64,000 nucleotides of DNA from Pseudanabaena sp. SR411 (GCF_002251945.1 NZ_NDHW01000255.1:26039-90038); one strand, 5' to 3'; numbered from the stretch's first letter, positions 1-7,893 are shown. Notes: a model not told the origin generated them from the letters alone. Translations and numbers: made by a program.

Positions 1-155
1 CTATCCTGAGCGCGATCGCCACTTAAATTCGGGACGAGGTTACGGGCTTGTAATGCCATGTGTAACTGTAAATGTGCGACATATTCACTCAGATCGCCTT
101 GTACATCAATTTGCTTGAACGCTACAGATTTATTAGTCACCGCATTACCTCTCAT
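1..155 (-). CDS. partial unidentified protein, N-terminal 51 residues
   Basis: An open frame on the minus strand starts at ATG 153-155 (MRGNAVTNKSVAFKQ...) and runs off the left edge of the window without a stop. A GTG at 138-140 (VTNKSVAF...) is a possible shorter start. The visible part is hydrophilic and has no recognisable motif. I do not recognise the family, and only about 50 residues are visible. Confidence 0.5.
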   Translation of the reverse strand, partial: MRGNAVTNKSVAFKQIDVQGDLSEYVAHLQLHMALQARNLVPNLSGDRAQD

Positions 156-323
156 TTGATTATGTGAATGTAAACTAAATGTAAATTTTCTAAGACTAAT
201 CTTTCGTTTTGTTTAGATTAAGAGAAGTCTCTTCTATAACTTTCGATATAGAACTTATCATACAGGCGATCTCAGTAGATGTGTCTAGATACGAAGCGTA
301 ATCTTTTGACGCAATACTTAATA

Positions 324-358
324 ATTGGTGGTGCAGGGCTTCGCCCTACACCACCAAT
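324..358. repeat. palindrome with TTC/GAA loop
   Basis: Two 16-bp arms (ATTGGTGGTG...) with one mismatch enclose the three-base loop TTC between G-C pairs. It lies just downstream of the hydrolase gene and could serve as its terminator, although no long T run follows. It belongs to the window-wide set of three-base-loop palindromes. Confidence 0.7.
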
Positions 359-382
359 CCTTGACTAGGAAGGGAGTAGTGT

Positions 383-1312
383 CTACAGCTTAAAGAAACT
401 GCGAATAGAATTTAAATATAACGGCTCATTGGTAGAGGCGTTATTGTTATGTCCGCCATTGGGAATAAGCACAATTTGTTTTCTAGTTGGGGTTGCCTCA
501 TATAAGCGCTGAGACATGACCGCAGGAATCAAATCATCCGCAGTACCGTGAATATAAAGTACAGGTATAGCGAGCGATCGCACCTTAGCGATCGAATCAA
601 AGCGCTGATGAATTAATAAATCAATGGGGAAAACTCGATATTTAGGATCGATTTGAGCCATATCACTCATCGATGTAAACGAAGCATCAATAATCATTCC
701 TAAGGCATTTGGATGCTTAATAGCAAGATCGATCGCGATCGCCCCACCTAACGAATGTCCATAGATCATGATCTGATTTGGCTGATATCCTTTTTGGATT
801 AAATAGTCCCAAGCTGTTTGGGCATCTGTATACACCGATGATTCACTAGGAAATCCACCTTCACTTCTGCCATAGCCCCGATAATCAATCAATAATACTG
901 AGAAGCCCATTCGCATCAATCGATTGGCATGTTTAGCATTAGCACTAATATTTTTACCCTTGCCATGCAAATACAAAATTACTTGGCGATCGCTTAAATT
1001 TGCTTTTTCTTCCTGTTTGGCATTGGGTAACCACCAACCATGAATATTTTCACTTGTACCATCAGCATTTTTGACTGGAATTAAGACATCCTCGTACTTG
1101 GCATTAAACTGAGCGGGAGTGGTAGTAATTTCCTTTTCTGGTGAAAAAACCAGCTTTGTTTGCCCAAACCATAATCCTGCACAAACTGAACCATAAAAAC
1201 TAGCGATCGCAATTCCCGCAATCCCCACAGGACGCAACCAACGCTTCGGCGATCGCTTCCCGCTCTGATCATTTTGCAGAGATGATTCAGTCATTGAAGT
1301 TTTAGATTCCAT
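383..1312 (-). CDS. alpha/beta hydrolase, membrane-anchored (BEM46/S33-like)
   Basis: This 309-residue protein has a hydrophilic N-terminus, one hydrophobic segment at about residues 28-48, and then an alpha/beta-hydrolase domain. Visible motifs are the oxyanion-side HGKGKN, the nucleophile elbow GHSLGG, an acid region (HGTADDLIP) and a final GGHNN histidine. This matches the serine aminopeptidase S33 / BEM46-like group, which hydrolyses esters or amides of unknown identity. The membrane segment suggests the catalytic domain sits on the periplasmic or lumenal face. A second Met at residue 7 is an alternative start. It is a single gene on its strand. Family assignment is firm; the substrate is unknown. 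Confidence 0.85.
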   Translation of the reverse strand: MESKTSMTESSLQNDQSGKRSPKRWLRPVGIAGIAIASFYGSVCAGLWFGQTKLVFSPEKEITTTPAQFNAKYEDVLIPVKNADGTSENIHGWWLPNAKQEEKANLSDRQVILYLHGKGKNISANAKHANRLMRMGFSVLLIDYRGYGRSEGGFPSESSVYTDAQTAWDYLIQKGYQPNQIMIYGHSLGGAIAIDLAIKHPNALGMIIDASFTSMSDMAQIDPKYRVFPIDLLIHQRFDSIAKVRSLAIPVLYIHGTADDLIPAVMSQRLYEATPTRKQIVLIPNGGHNNNASTNEPLYLNSIRSFFKL

Positions 1313-1345
1313 AGTGTCAGTGAAGGTATTTGTAAAATTTCAGGT

Positions 1346-1430
1346 TAAGTAGCTAGGCATAATGAAACCCAGATTCAAAACCTGTGGCGCACGCGCAGCG
1401 TGCGCCACAGGTTTTTGGATTTTATCTTTA
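1346..1430. repeat. MITE-like repeat, TTAAGTAGCT family, copy 1
   Basis: The left terminus resembles TTAAGTAGCT and is followed by AAACCCAG. A perfect 18-bp palindrome (AAAACCTGTGGCGCACGC, 1377-1415, loop GCA) sits inside it. The same stem and flanks recur at 45895-45999, so this is a dispersed element rather than a locus-specific terminator. The right end here is less well conserved. Confidence 0.65.
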
Positions 1431-1498
1431 GAAAGCGCAAAAATGTATTGCAAATATGCACCACTGCTGTAATATAGTTAAGCACTAAAAAAGCAATT

Positions 1499-1579
1499 GC
1501 GGTCATGGTGGAATGGTAGACACGCCATCTTGAGGTGGTGGTGGCGAAAGCTGTGAGAGTTCGAGTCTCTCTGACCGCA
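1499..1579 (+). tRNA. tRNA-Leu (anticodon GAG)
   Basis: The acceptor stem pairs GCGGTCA with TGACCGC and is followed by discriminator A. The anticodon stem CCATC/GGTGG closes the loop TTGAGGT, giving anticodon GAG. A long variable arm typical of tRNA-Leu follows, and the T arm contains GTTCGAGTC. CCA is not encoded. The 3' acceptor strand is also part of a 29-bp palindrome arm that continues to 1631. Confidence 0.95.
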
Positions 1580-1631
1580 TAAAATAAAAAAGAGAGCGCA
1601 AAGCGCTCTCTTTTTTATTTTATGCGGTCAG
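1571..1631. terminator. 29-bp-arm palindrome overlapping the tRNA-Leu 3' end
   Basis: The left arm 1571-1599 and right arm 1603-1631 are perfectly complementary over 29 bp, with loop AAA. The inner part (AAAAAAGAGAGCGC / GCGCTCTCTTTTTT) is a good intrinsic terminator for the tRNA. The arms extend further and include the tRNA acceptor 3' strand CTGACCGCAT, so an inverted copy of the tRNA end lies at 1622-1631. Confidence 0.85.
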
Positions 1632-1694
1632 CATTGAGACTGTTCTGAGATTGTAGTAGCCTTGAATCTTAGTTTATAAACCGCTTTAAAATCC

Positions 1695-1874
1695 ATGTCT
1701 CGCCAAGTTAATTGTCAAGAAGAATGCACCAATGGCTGTGTCCTTGGGGATAAATGCCCACATTTAGAATATCTAGCTAAAGCCCGTAAACTCCTAGCTG
1801 AAACCTCAATTGATAAGTTGATTGAAATTTCTGATTCCCGTTTTCTGCCTCCAGATGCGCCCACCACCAAATAA
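1695..1874 (+). CDS. small four-cysteine protein of unknown function
   Basis: This 59-residue ORF begins MSRQVNCQEECTNGC and carries four cysteines at positions 7, 11, 15 and 21, followed by a CPHLEYLAKAR helix-like segment. The cysteine spacing suggests a small metal-binding (zinc or Fe-S) module; this is inference. It lies between tRNA-Leu and convergent mazG, and its stop codon falls inside the palindrome at 1868-1908. Proteins of this look are common as conserved hypotheticals in cyanobacteria, but I cannot name the family. Confidence 0.65.
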   Translation: MSRQVNCQEECTNGCVLGDKCPHLEYLAKARKLLAETSIDKLIEISDSRFLPPDAPTTK

Positions 1875-1908
1875 ATAAAGACTCGCTTTGCGAGTCTTTA
1901 TTTATTTG
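1868..1908. terminator. bidirectional palindromic terminator between the Cys-rich ORF and mazG
   Basis: The 19-bp perfect arms (CAAATAAATAAAGACTCGC) enclose loop TTT. The palindrome contains the stop codons of both convergent genes, so each arm includes coding sequence. With A/T runs on both sides it can terminate transcription from either direction. Confidence 0.8.
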
Positions 1909-2723
1909 AGCTTTTCTTTGGCAAGTTTCCAGAGATTATCTAGCTCCTCGGCAGTGAAACTATCAATGGGGCGATCGCTTAAAGTTTCAATCATCTCTAG
2001 ACGCTGAATAAATTTGCGGTTAGTTGACTGCAAAGCCTCCGATGGGTCGAGATCGTACCAACGAGCCACATTGATCAGCGTGAATAATAAATCTCCCAAT
2101 TCCGCCTGTTGATTTTCCTTAGACTCATGTTCTAGTGCATGGCGCAGCTCATCTAACTCTTCATGAAACTTTGCCCATACTCCATCGGCATTGTCCCACT
2201 CAAACCCATTTGCGGCAGCCTTTTGAGAAATCTTCATCCCAGCCGTTAAAGGTGGAAGCGATCGCGCATACCGCTTGAGTTTGTAGCTCAGTTTTTGAGT
2301 GTCGGCTAAATCTTCACCCTTTTCTTCGGCTTTAATCCTTTCCCAGTTTTGATGAATTTCGTCCATGCTGTCGGCTTTAATATCGCTAAATACATGGGGA
2401 TGGCGACGAATTAACTTTTGGGCGATGCCTTCGGCAACTTCGGCGATCGCAAATTGATTAGTTTCACTGGCAATTTGGGACTGCAAGACCACTTGCATTA
2501 ACAGGTCACCTAACTCTTCGGCGATCGCCTTACTATCACCACCCTGAATTGCATCCACCACCTCATAGGCTTCCTCAATCACATAGGGAATCAAGCTTTT
2601 AGGCGTTTGCTCCAAATCCCAAGGACATCCACCATCAGGCGATCGTAACTTTGCCACCACATCGATTAAGTGTTGTAGTGCGATCAAGTTCGCCGAAGCT
2701 TCAACGGTTGGCTCAAAAGTCAT
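1902..2723 (-). CDS. mazG: nucleoside triphosphate pyrophosphohydrolase MazG
   Basis: This 273-residue all-alpha NTP pyrophosphohydrolase hydrolyses (d)NTPs to the monophosphate and pyrophosphate and is regarded as a housekeeping nucleotide-pool enzyme. The first MazG domain shows the diagnostic LRSPDGGCPWDLEQT and the metal-binding pattern EEAYEVVDAI...EELGDLLMQVV. A second copy follows (ELDELRHALE...ELGDLLFTLINVARW). The tandem architecture and length match E. coli-type MazG. The start lies about 110 nt from the divergent DUF2605 gene. Confidence 0.95.
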   Translation of the reverse strand: MTFEPTVEASANLIALQHLIDVVAKLRSPDGGCPWDLEQTPKSLIPYVIEEAYEVVDAIQGGDSKAIAEELGDLLMQVVLQSQIASETNQFAIAEVAEGIAQKLIRRHPHVFSDIKADSMDEIHQNWERIKAEEKGEDLADTQKLSYKLKRYARSLPPLTAGMKISQKAAANGFEWDNADGVWAKFHEELDELRHALEHESKENQQAELGDLLFTLINVARWYDLDPSEALQSTNRKFIQRLEMIETLSDRPIDSFTAEELDNLWKLAKEKLK

Positions 2724-2834
2724 AAGATTTGTTTAATGTTAAGAAAAGTAACAAAATGCTATAATAGCCAGTATAAAAATACTGCTTTTAACAAACTATA
2801 CACAGCACCAATCTTGCTGCTAAAGATCTGACCC

Positions 2835-3152
2835 ATGAGTAATACTGCTAGTCCTGATCCTGAAATGCTTAGACAACTTCTAGAGCCATTACTAGAAGAT
2901 TTCACCTATTGGTTTGACCGCTCTCAAAAACTACTCTCTAGTGAACGCATAGATTTTTTACAAGAGTCAGAACAAAGAAATTTGCTGGAACGAGTCGAAA
3001 ACGCTCTTAAAGAAGTTGCTGTAGCGATCTCCTTGTTTCGCGTTACAGGACATCAAGTTGGCGTAGACATGGCAACAATGAAACCTTGGCATCAACTACT
3101 TATGGAGTGTCAAGCCGTGGGGATGCGCTACTATCGTAATCAAGCAATTTAA
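2835..3152 (+). CDS. DUF2605 protein
   Basis: This 105-residue protein matches the cyanobacterial DUF2605 family as I remember it: LLEPLLEDFTYWFDRSQ near the N-terminus and a C-terminal MKPWHQLLMECQAVGMRY segment. It has no membrane helix and no known activity. The DUF2973 gene follows 77 nt downstream on the same strand, a pairing that is common in cyanobacteria and suggests a joint but unknown role. The ATG start gives the usual family length. Confidence 0.85.
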   Translation: MSNTASPDPEMLRQLLEPLLEDFTYWFDRSQKLLSSERIDFLQESEQRNLLERVENALKEVAVAISLFRVTGHQVGVDMATMKPWHQLLMECQAVGMRYYRNQAI

Positions 3153-3229
3153 AACTTTAATTTTGATCCCTAATTTCTCCTCTTAAACCTTAGTTCACTT
3201 AATTTACATATTTTTTTAGGAAAGTAGAT

Positions 3230-3508
3230 ATGGTACAGATTCTTTATATACTCGCTTTTACGATCCTCTCTATTTTCGCGATTAGTAATCTCATTCGCAG
3301 CATGATCGCGCTTTCCCAAAATGATTCACGAGGCTATCAAGATAATCGTAGTCGCCGAGTATCGCCTCAATATGCTCATCCTGAATTGTGGGATAAAGAT
3401 GGTAAATATATCGATGAGCCATTAATGGTAATTAAATCAATTAATGTTGATGATGCGCGTTCCAGACTTGATGCTCTCTATAACTCGTCACCTAGTGGCG
3501 AAAAATAA
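3230..3508 (+). CDS. DUF2973 small membrane protein
   Basis: This 92-residue protein begins with one hydrophobic helix (residues 2-25, VQILYILAFTILSIFAISNL), followed by a charged segment and a conserved HPELWDKDGKYIDEPLMVI stretch. These are the hallmarks of DUF2973, a single-pass cyanobacterial family. It is probably cotranscribed with the DUF2605 gene upstream. An AGGAAAG sequence before the ATG can serve as ribosome binding site. Function is unknown. Confidence 0.85.
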   Translation: MVQILYILAFTILSIFAISNLIRSMIALSQNDSRGYQDNRSRRVSPQYAHPELWDKDGKYIDEPLMVIKSINVDDARSRLDALYNSSPSGEK

Positions 3509-3524
3509 TGGTAATTTGTAAAGC

Positions 3525-3605
3525 CAAGATTTTAGTTAAAAGTGTTGCAAAGCAGCACTTTTAACTAAAATCTTGTTTGTGGTTTTAGTGCGAAGCGCTG
3601 AAACT
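3525..3605. repeat. hairpin plus conserved GCGCTG flank (repeat family F1, copy A)
   Basis: A palindrome at 3525-3575 (arms of about 24 bp, one wobble, loop AAA) is followed by a short tract, TTTTAGTGCGAAGCGCTG. The tract recurs beside otherwise unrelated hairpins near 5664, 13092, 13955 and 17183. Only the flank and the hairpin architecture are conserved between copies; most of the stem is not. Confidence 0.65.
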
Positions 3606-3622
3606 TTGTTATCGAGGTACGG

Positions 3623-4006
3623 ATGATCCATAGGTTATTAGTTTGTACTACCTGTGCCAGCACTTGGCAAAATGGCAAAAAGGTAGGTGTTAGTGGTGGT
3701 GAAACATTGCTAAAAGAGCTTTCTCAGTTACATCAAAATTGGGAATGGCGATCGCAGTTTGAAATTCTCGCAGTTTCCTGTATGAGTGCATGTAGCCATG
3801 CTTGCGCCGTAGCCTTCGCATCTGAGGGCAAATATTCCTACTTGTTTGGAGATTTACCCAGTGATGTGGACAATATGGCAACTACAGCATCAGCAATCTT
3901 GTCCTGTGCCGAAATATATGGCGATCGCTCAGATGGGATGCTTGCTTGGAAAGAGCGTCCTGAACCACTAAAAAGTGGTGTAATTGCCCGTATACCCCCT
4001 TTATAG
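3623..4006 (+). CDS. DUF1636 putative metal-binding protein
   Basis: This 127-residue protein opens with LLVCTTCASTWQNGKK and has a central SCMSACSHACAVAFAS cluster. Together these give the cysteine pattern of DUF1636, a family annotated as predicted metal-binding proteins and often found near cobalamin or metal genes. The fold resembles thioredoxin-like ferredoxins (CxxC plus a Cys cluster), so an Fe-S or metal role is plausible but unproven. A terminator hairpin follows immediately. Confidence 0.85.
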   Translation: MIHRLLVCTTCASTWQNGKKVGVSGGETLLKELSQLHQNWEWRSQFEILAVSCMSACSHACAVAFASEGKYSYLFGDLPSDVDNMATTASAILSCAEIYGDRSDGMLAWKERPEPLKSGVIARIPPL

Positions 4007-4033
4007 AAAAAAGAGCGCTTGACGCTCTTTTTT
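4007..4033 (+). terminator. intrinsic terminator after the DUF1636 gene
   Basis: AAAAAAGAGCG and CGCTCTTTTTT pair around a five-base loop and end in a T run, directly after the stop codon. Confidence 0.8.
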
Positions 4034-4154
4034 TATGATTTTTATCATGGGAATTACTGCTAAAAAAGCCTTAAAATCAAGGGGCTAAAAGAAATTCTGG
4101 TAATGTAGACAGATCTCTGTACATCCAAGATAAAACTCAAATTTGTAACACCTC

Positions 4155-5225
4155 ATGCAAGGCACGCTCAGAGAAATTGACGTACATACCATTATCAACC
4201 TGATCGAGTTTGGACAGCGAACTGGTGAGTTGTTGATTGAATCTAGTACAGGGAAATTCTGGTTTTTATTTTTTGATAACGGAGAATTGATCTATGCTAC
4301 CGATACTGATAGCAACTTGACTCGTCTGCGCGATTATTTGCATGGGTTGGGGTTAGATCATGCGCTCGATCAGTTATCTAGCTCGAAACTGGGGATTAAT
4401 GTTTTAGAGTATGGACAAATTTGGGCGCTTCTAGAATCCAAAATTCTCAGTCCTGATCAGGCTAAGACAATTCTGGAAAGCACAATCCGAGAGGTGCTTT
4501 TTGATATTATCGGTCTCTATCAAGGTACATTTGTTTTTGAAATTAGTGCTGCACTCACGCCAAAGTTAACCAGATTCAAGTTTTCGCAGCTTAGTTCAGA
4601 ATATTTACGCCAACTGCAAACATGGAAGAAATTTTATCCAGTTTTACAGTCGATCGATCAATGTCCTGTATTGCTCACTGAAGAGTCTTTGCCATCTTTA
4701 AGTTCTTGGATTGATGGCAAAACGACAATTCGTCAGTTGTCACGATATGCGGGGAAGGATATTAGCCAAATTGGACAGTTGATCTGTGAAGCGATCGCTC
4801 TTGGACAGGTTGCAATTACGCCATTAGCGATGAGTGTGCCACAACAAGTAAAGGTACAGTCGCCCAGAATTTTATGCATTGATGATAGTGTGACAATTTG
4901 TCGGGCTGTGGAGTATATTCTGCATAATCACGGCTTTCAAGTTATGGCGGTGTCTAGTCCGATTAAGGCTTTAAGCTTGATTTTTCAACATAATCCTGAT
5001 CTGATTTTGTGTGATATCACGATGCCAGAGATTGATGGATATGAGCTATGTGGAATGCTGCGTAAGTCGAGTGCGTTTGCCAAGGTTCCGATTATCATGC
5101 TAACGGGCAAAGATGGTTTTATTGATCGCGTCAAAGCGCGGATGGTGGGAGCTACGGAATATTTAACCAAACCGTTTGGAGAGAAGGAATTATTAACAAC
5201 TGTAGAAAAGTATAGTAAGCGTTAG
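4155..5225 (+). CDS. PATAN (DUF4388) response regulator, PatA/PixG-like
   Basis: This 356-residue protein has an N-terminal PATAN/DUF4388 domain (MQGTLREIDVHTIINLIEFG... through about residue 120), a linker region, and a C-terminal CheY-like receiver domain (about 238-356). Receiver residues visible are the DD acid pair (CIDDS), the phospho-acceptor Asp in LILCDITMPEIDG, the Thr in MLTG and the Lys in YLTKPFG. Such proteins (PatA, PixG) act in cyanobacterial phototaxis or pattern control. No CheY-, CheW- or CheA-like gene is adjacent here, so it is an orphan regulator whose partner kinase is elsewhere. Confidence 0.88.
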   Translation: MQGTLREIDVHTIINLIEFGQRTGELLIESSTGKFWFLFFDNGELIYATDTDSNLTRLRDYLHGLGLDHALDQLSSSKLGINVLEYGQIWALLESKILSPDQAKTILESTIREVLFDIIGLYQGTFVFEISAALTPKLTRFKFSQLSSEYLRQLQTWKKFYPVLQSIDQCPVLLTEESLPSLSSWIDGKTTIRQLSRYAGKDISQIGQLICEAIALGQVAITPLAMSVPQQVKVQSPRILCIDDSVTICRAVEYILHNHGFQVMAVSSPIKALSLIFQHNPDLILCDITMPEIDGYELCGMLRKSSAFAKVPIIMLTGKDGFIDRVKARMVGATEYLTKPFGEKELLTTVEKYSKR

Positions 5226-5414
5226 TCAACTTTTGTGGATGACTAACGTTCTATTAAGCGATCGCAAATAAGTACTTAATTGCCAGTACATTCAATAAAA
5301 ATCCTCTTATTGAGAATAGGGTCTCTGAAGCCCTCATTCTTTAGTGGCAAATATTTTTTTGTCCAGATCACCTGCTGAATGTAGGATATAAGTCAGTGAG
5401 TTTAATAAATATTT

Positions 5415-5513
5415 ATGGTAGAACCAATTTTGTCAGGCATTTGCCTCGGTCTTATTTTCATTACCCTTGGCGGGCTGTTTTTTGCTGCTTATCAGCAATA
5501 TCGCCGCGTCTAG
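5415..5513 (+). CDS. petG: cytochrome b6f complex subunit PetG
   Basis: This 32-residue ORF translates to [20 protein letters not shown] followed by [12 protein letters not shown], a near-perfect match to the single-helix PetG subunit (family pattern MVEPLLxGIVLGLIxVTLxGLFFAAYxQY). PetG is needed for assembly and stability of the thylakoid b6f complex. The C-terminus is a few residues shorter than in many homologs. The gene stands alone and is followed by a strong palindromic terminator. Confidence 0.95.
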   Translation: MVEPILSGICLGLIFITLGGLFFAAYQQYRRV

Positions 5514-5526
5514 TTCTAGCATAAAA

Positions 5527-5571
5527 ACCAAAAAGCAGAAGAGGCTGAAAATGCCTCTTCTGCTTTTTGGT
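5527..5571. terminator. petG terminator palindrome
   Basis: The 19-bp perfect arms (ACCAAAAAGCAGAAGAGGC) enclose a seven-base loop, TGAAAAT. It lies 13 nt after the petG stop. Confidence 0.8.
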
Positions 5572-5605
5572 ACAAACTTACAGCAATTGCTGATCAAATG
5601 AACTG

Positions 5606-5686
5606 CAAGGAAATGTTTAAAAGCATTGCTAAGCAACACTTTTAAACATTTCCTTGGTTTGGATTTGAGAGTAAAGCGCTTTAAGG
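5606..5686. repeat. repeat family F1, copy B
   Basis: A palindrome at 5606-5656 (CAAGGAAATGTTTAAAAG..., two mismatches, central GCTAAGC) is followed by TTTGAGAGTAAAGCGCTTTA, the conserved flank of the F1 family. Confidence 0.65.
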
Positions 5687-5711
5687 AGTAATTCTTGCCA
5701 GAAATATTAGT

Positions 5712-6032
5712 TTATTCTTCTAAATCTTCAGGCTGTGCTAAATATCGACAAATCTCATTGATTTTCATCCGATAAATATGCGGCCAGCCCCCATTTGTCT
5801 CAATATCGCGCAAAAGATTAAATAGCTCATGCCGACTAGTCGGTAAAGCAGGCTGAAATAAATCGTCACGAATGCGTTTATGGATTGATTCTATGACTCG
5901 CAATATTTGCAAAAGATTAGCTGGATCGCTTTGCTGATCCTGAGCAATTTGCCATAGGCGATCGCTGATTGCCTCAAGCTCAGATAAATTAGCAGTTTGC
6001 CCCTGTTGTGATTGGATTTCTGTTTGTGCCAA
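5712..6032 (-). CDS. conserved hypothetical protein
   Basis: This 106-residue soluble protein is predicted mostly alpha-helical (ELEAISDRLWQIAQDQQ..., LLQILRVIESIHKRIRDDLF) and ends in a short acidic tail. No catalytic motif, cysteine cluster or membrane segment is visible, and I do not recognise a named family. It is divergent from psbO, with about 230 nt between them. Codon use and HIP1 content look native. Confidence 0.7.
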   Translation of the reverse strand: MAQTEIQSQQGQTANLSELEAISDRLWQIAQDQQSDPANLLQILRVIESIHKRIRDDLFQPALPTSRHELFNLLRDIETNGGWPHIYRMKINEICRYLAQPEDLEE

Positions 6033-6266
6033 GCTAAGTACCCTCGTGCGCGATAATATGATGATTGGAATTTTACAAATTAAGTCTTTAGTTAGCTAAC
6101 CTCTATGGCTAGTCTAAAGCACCGCCAACTCCTTAACGATCTCAATTTAAAATCCCAAACTAGATCGTATTTTTTTACAGAGTTATCATAGGCTGCGCTT
6201 TGCGTGATCTGTCCTAACTCTAAAATACTACCCGTTAAATCCCATTAAATTAAGAAGAGGTTATTT

Positions 6267-7109
6267 ATGAAATTTCGTAGTTTTACGAAAGCAATTTTTA
6301 CATTGTGTATCAGTTTATGTATGTTAGTAGCAAGCGGCGTGTTTGCAAGTAATGCGATCGCTGCTGTTGAACCAGGCTTGACCTACGACCAAATTGTAAA
6401 TACTGGCTTAGCTAACAAATGTTCCGACATTTTGGGTTCCTCTCGTGGTGGGCGTAACTTTATTCCCGTCGGTGCTGGTGAATCTGTAGAAATTACAGAT
6501 CTTTGCCTAGAGCCAACCTCCTTTTTTGTTAAAGAAGAATCCAGCAATAAGCGCAAAAAATCTGAGTTTGTAGCTAGCAAGTTAATGACTCGCTCAACCT
6601 CTAGTCTTGACTTCGTGAAGGCAACTGTTACTGGCAATAGCGATGGTAGCCTCAGCTTAGTGGAAACCGATGGTTTAGACTATCAACCGATCACTGTCAA
6701 AATGCCTGGTGGTGAACTGGTAGCAATCCTATTCACGATCAAAGGTTTCAACGCTAAAACTGCTCCTGGTGTAAATGGCATCACCACATCGGTTGATTTC
6801 GTTGGTTCTACTGATGTACCTACCTATCGTGGTTCTGGCTTTATCGATCCTAAGGGTCGTGGTCTAGCGATCGGTTATGACTCTGCTGAAGCTTTACCTG
6901 CAAAGCGCAACTCTTTTGACAACAGAAGTGTAAAGGATGATTCCACCTCCAAAGGTACGATGTCCTTACAAATCGCTAAGTTGAATGCTGATACTGGCGA
7001 AATCGCTGGTACGTTCGAGACTGAGCAAACCTCTGACAACGACCTCGGTGGTGTTGAACCCAAGGAAGTAATCATTCGCGGCGTATTCTACGGCAAAGTT
7101 AACTCTTAA
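6267..7109 (+). CDS. psbO: photosystem II manganese-stabilizing protein PsbO
   Basis: This 280-residue extrinsic 33-kDa subunit stabilises the Mn4CaO5 cluster on the lumenal face of photosystem II. A Sec signal peptide (MKFRSFTKAIFTLCISLCML...ASNAIAA) precedes the mature start, VEPGLTYDQIVNTGLANKC. The conserved cysteine pair (ANKC and DLCLEP), FVGSTDVPTYRGSGFIDPKGRG and the C-terminal VIIRGVFYGKV confirm the family at full length. GAAGAGG upstream of the ATG is a good Shine-Dalgarno sequence. It is monocistronic, with its own terminator. Confidence 0.98.
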   Translation: MKFRSFTKAIFTLCISLCMLVASGVFASNAIAAVEPGLTYDQIVNTGLANKCSDILGSSRGGRNFIPVGAGESVEITDLCLEPTSFFVKEESSNKRKKSEFVASKLMTRSTSSLDFVKATVTGNSDGSLSLVETDGLDYQPITVKMPGGELVAILFTIKGFNAKTAPGVNGITTSVDFVGSTDVPTYRGSGFIDPKGRGLAIGYDSAEALPAKRNSFDNRSVKDDSTSKGTMSLQIAKLNADTGEIAGTFETEQTSDNDLGGVEPKEVIIRGVFYGKVNS

Positions 7110-7119
7110 TCTTGTCTAT

Positions 7120-7155
7120 AAAAAGAGCGCTTTCTAATTAGAAAGCGCTCTTTTT
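7120..7155. terminator. psbO terminator
   Basis: AAAAAGAGCGCTTTCTAA and its exact complement form a 36-nt perfect palindrome followed by T residues, about 10 nt after the psbO stop. Confidence 0.85.
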
Positions 7156-7184
7156 TATTTTCTACTTTTAGTCTTGAGTTTGTT

Positions 7185-7334
7185 TTAGTCAAATAATTTT
7201 AAAAACTCTTTGAGTTCATTTAAAGCAGGATGTTCAAAATTCCAAATATCTAGCTTTTTAGTCATAACGTAACTAAATCCTGACATACTACACTTTCTCT
7301 CAGATTGCTTTTTGTCACGATTAGAGCAAGTATC
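7185..7334 (-). pseudogene. displaced C-terminal reading frame of the DUF3226 gene
   Basis: Immediately after the TGA that ends the DUF3226 frame, another frame continues as DTCSNRDKKQSERKC ... LDIWNFEHPALNELKEFLKL and stops at TAA 7185-7187. From memory, intact DUF3226 proteins end with just such a FDTC...C / WxFxHPxLxELxxFL tail. The junction reads TTTGATTGATACTTGC. Removing one TGAT unit restores a continuous ...RFDTCSN... frame. The most economical reading is a 4-bp tandem duplication that truncated the gene. Confidence 0.7.
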
Positions 7335-7893
7335 AATCAAACCTTAGATAATTGCTAATCCAAAATTTATCAAAATCTTTTGAAGATACTGGATCTTTAC
7401 CGTTTTTCTGGAGACAAACTTGCCACCTATTAAGACAATCAGCATAGGTTGCATCTTTAGCTCTAATCTCTTTTAATAATGTTTCTAGCTCTCCTATTCC
7501 ATTTACATTAACAAAATAACAAGCTATTTGAATTGGGTCTTCAAGATTTATAGAATGAATAGGAACAAAATGACTAATTCTTTCTAGCTTTTGATTTTGA
7601 GGAAACACTTTCACTTTGATGATCGCTTCATTTATTTTGTTTAAATTTTTTAATTGAGAGTCGTCTGCATCTAAAATTATCCCTACTTTATTTACATAAC
7701 TTTTTTGAGCATCAGCCTCTATAGTTTTTAACTCTCTTTCTAGAGAAGCTACACTTAGACCATCTAAATCTAAATAATCATTTTCAGTTACATTGATTTC
7801 TAAAACATCTACATTGCTTATATTGAGGTAATTCACTATAGATTGGATAAAAAATTTATCGTTCTTACTCTCAACAATTAGACGATTACTCAC
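7333..7893 (-). CDS. DUF3226 / TOPRIM-like protein, C-terminally truncated by a frameshift
   Basis: This 186-residue product is translated from a GTG at 7891-7893 (SNRLIVESKND...). The longer ATG frame at 7956 only reads the ATPase gene out of frame, giving a false hydrophobic N-terminus, so I reject it. A TOPRIM-type acidic pattern is visible: Glu8 and Asp12 in RLIVESKND, then LDADDS with Asp75 and Asp77. This is the metal site expected in DUF3226/OLD-type nucleases. The start overlaps the ATPase stop by 8 nt (GTGAGTAA), implying translational coupling. The usual C-terminal tail is out of frame, so function may be lost. Confidence 0.75.
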   Translation of the reverse strand: MSNRLIVESKNDKFFIQSIVNYLNISNVDVLEINVTENDYLDLDGLSVASLERELKTIEADAQKSYVNKVGIILDADDSQLKNLNKINEAIIKVKVFPQNQKLERISHFVPIHSINLEDPIQIACYFVNVNGIGELETLLKEIRAKDATYADCLNRWQVCLQKNGKDPVSSKDFDKFWISNYLRFD

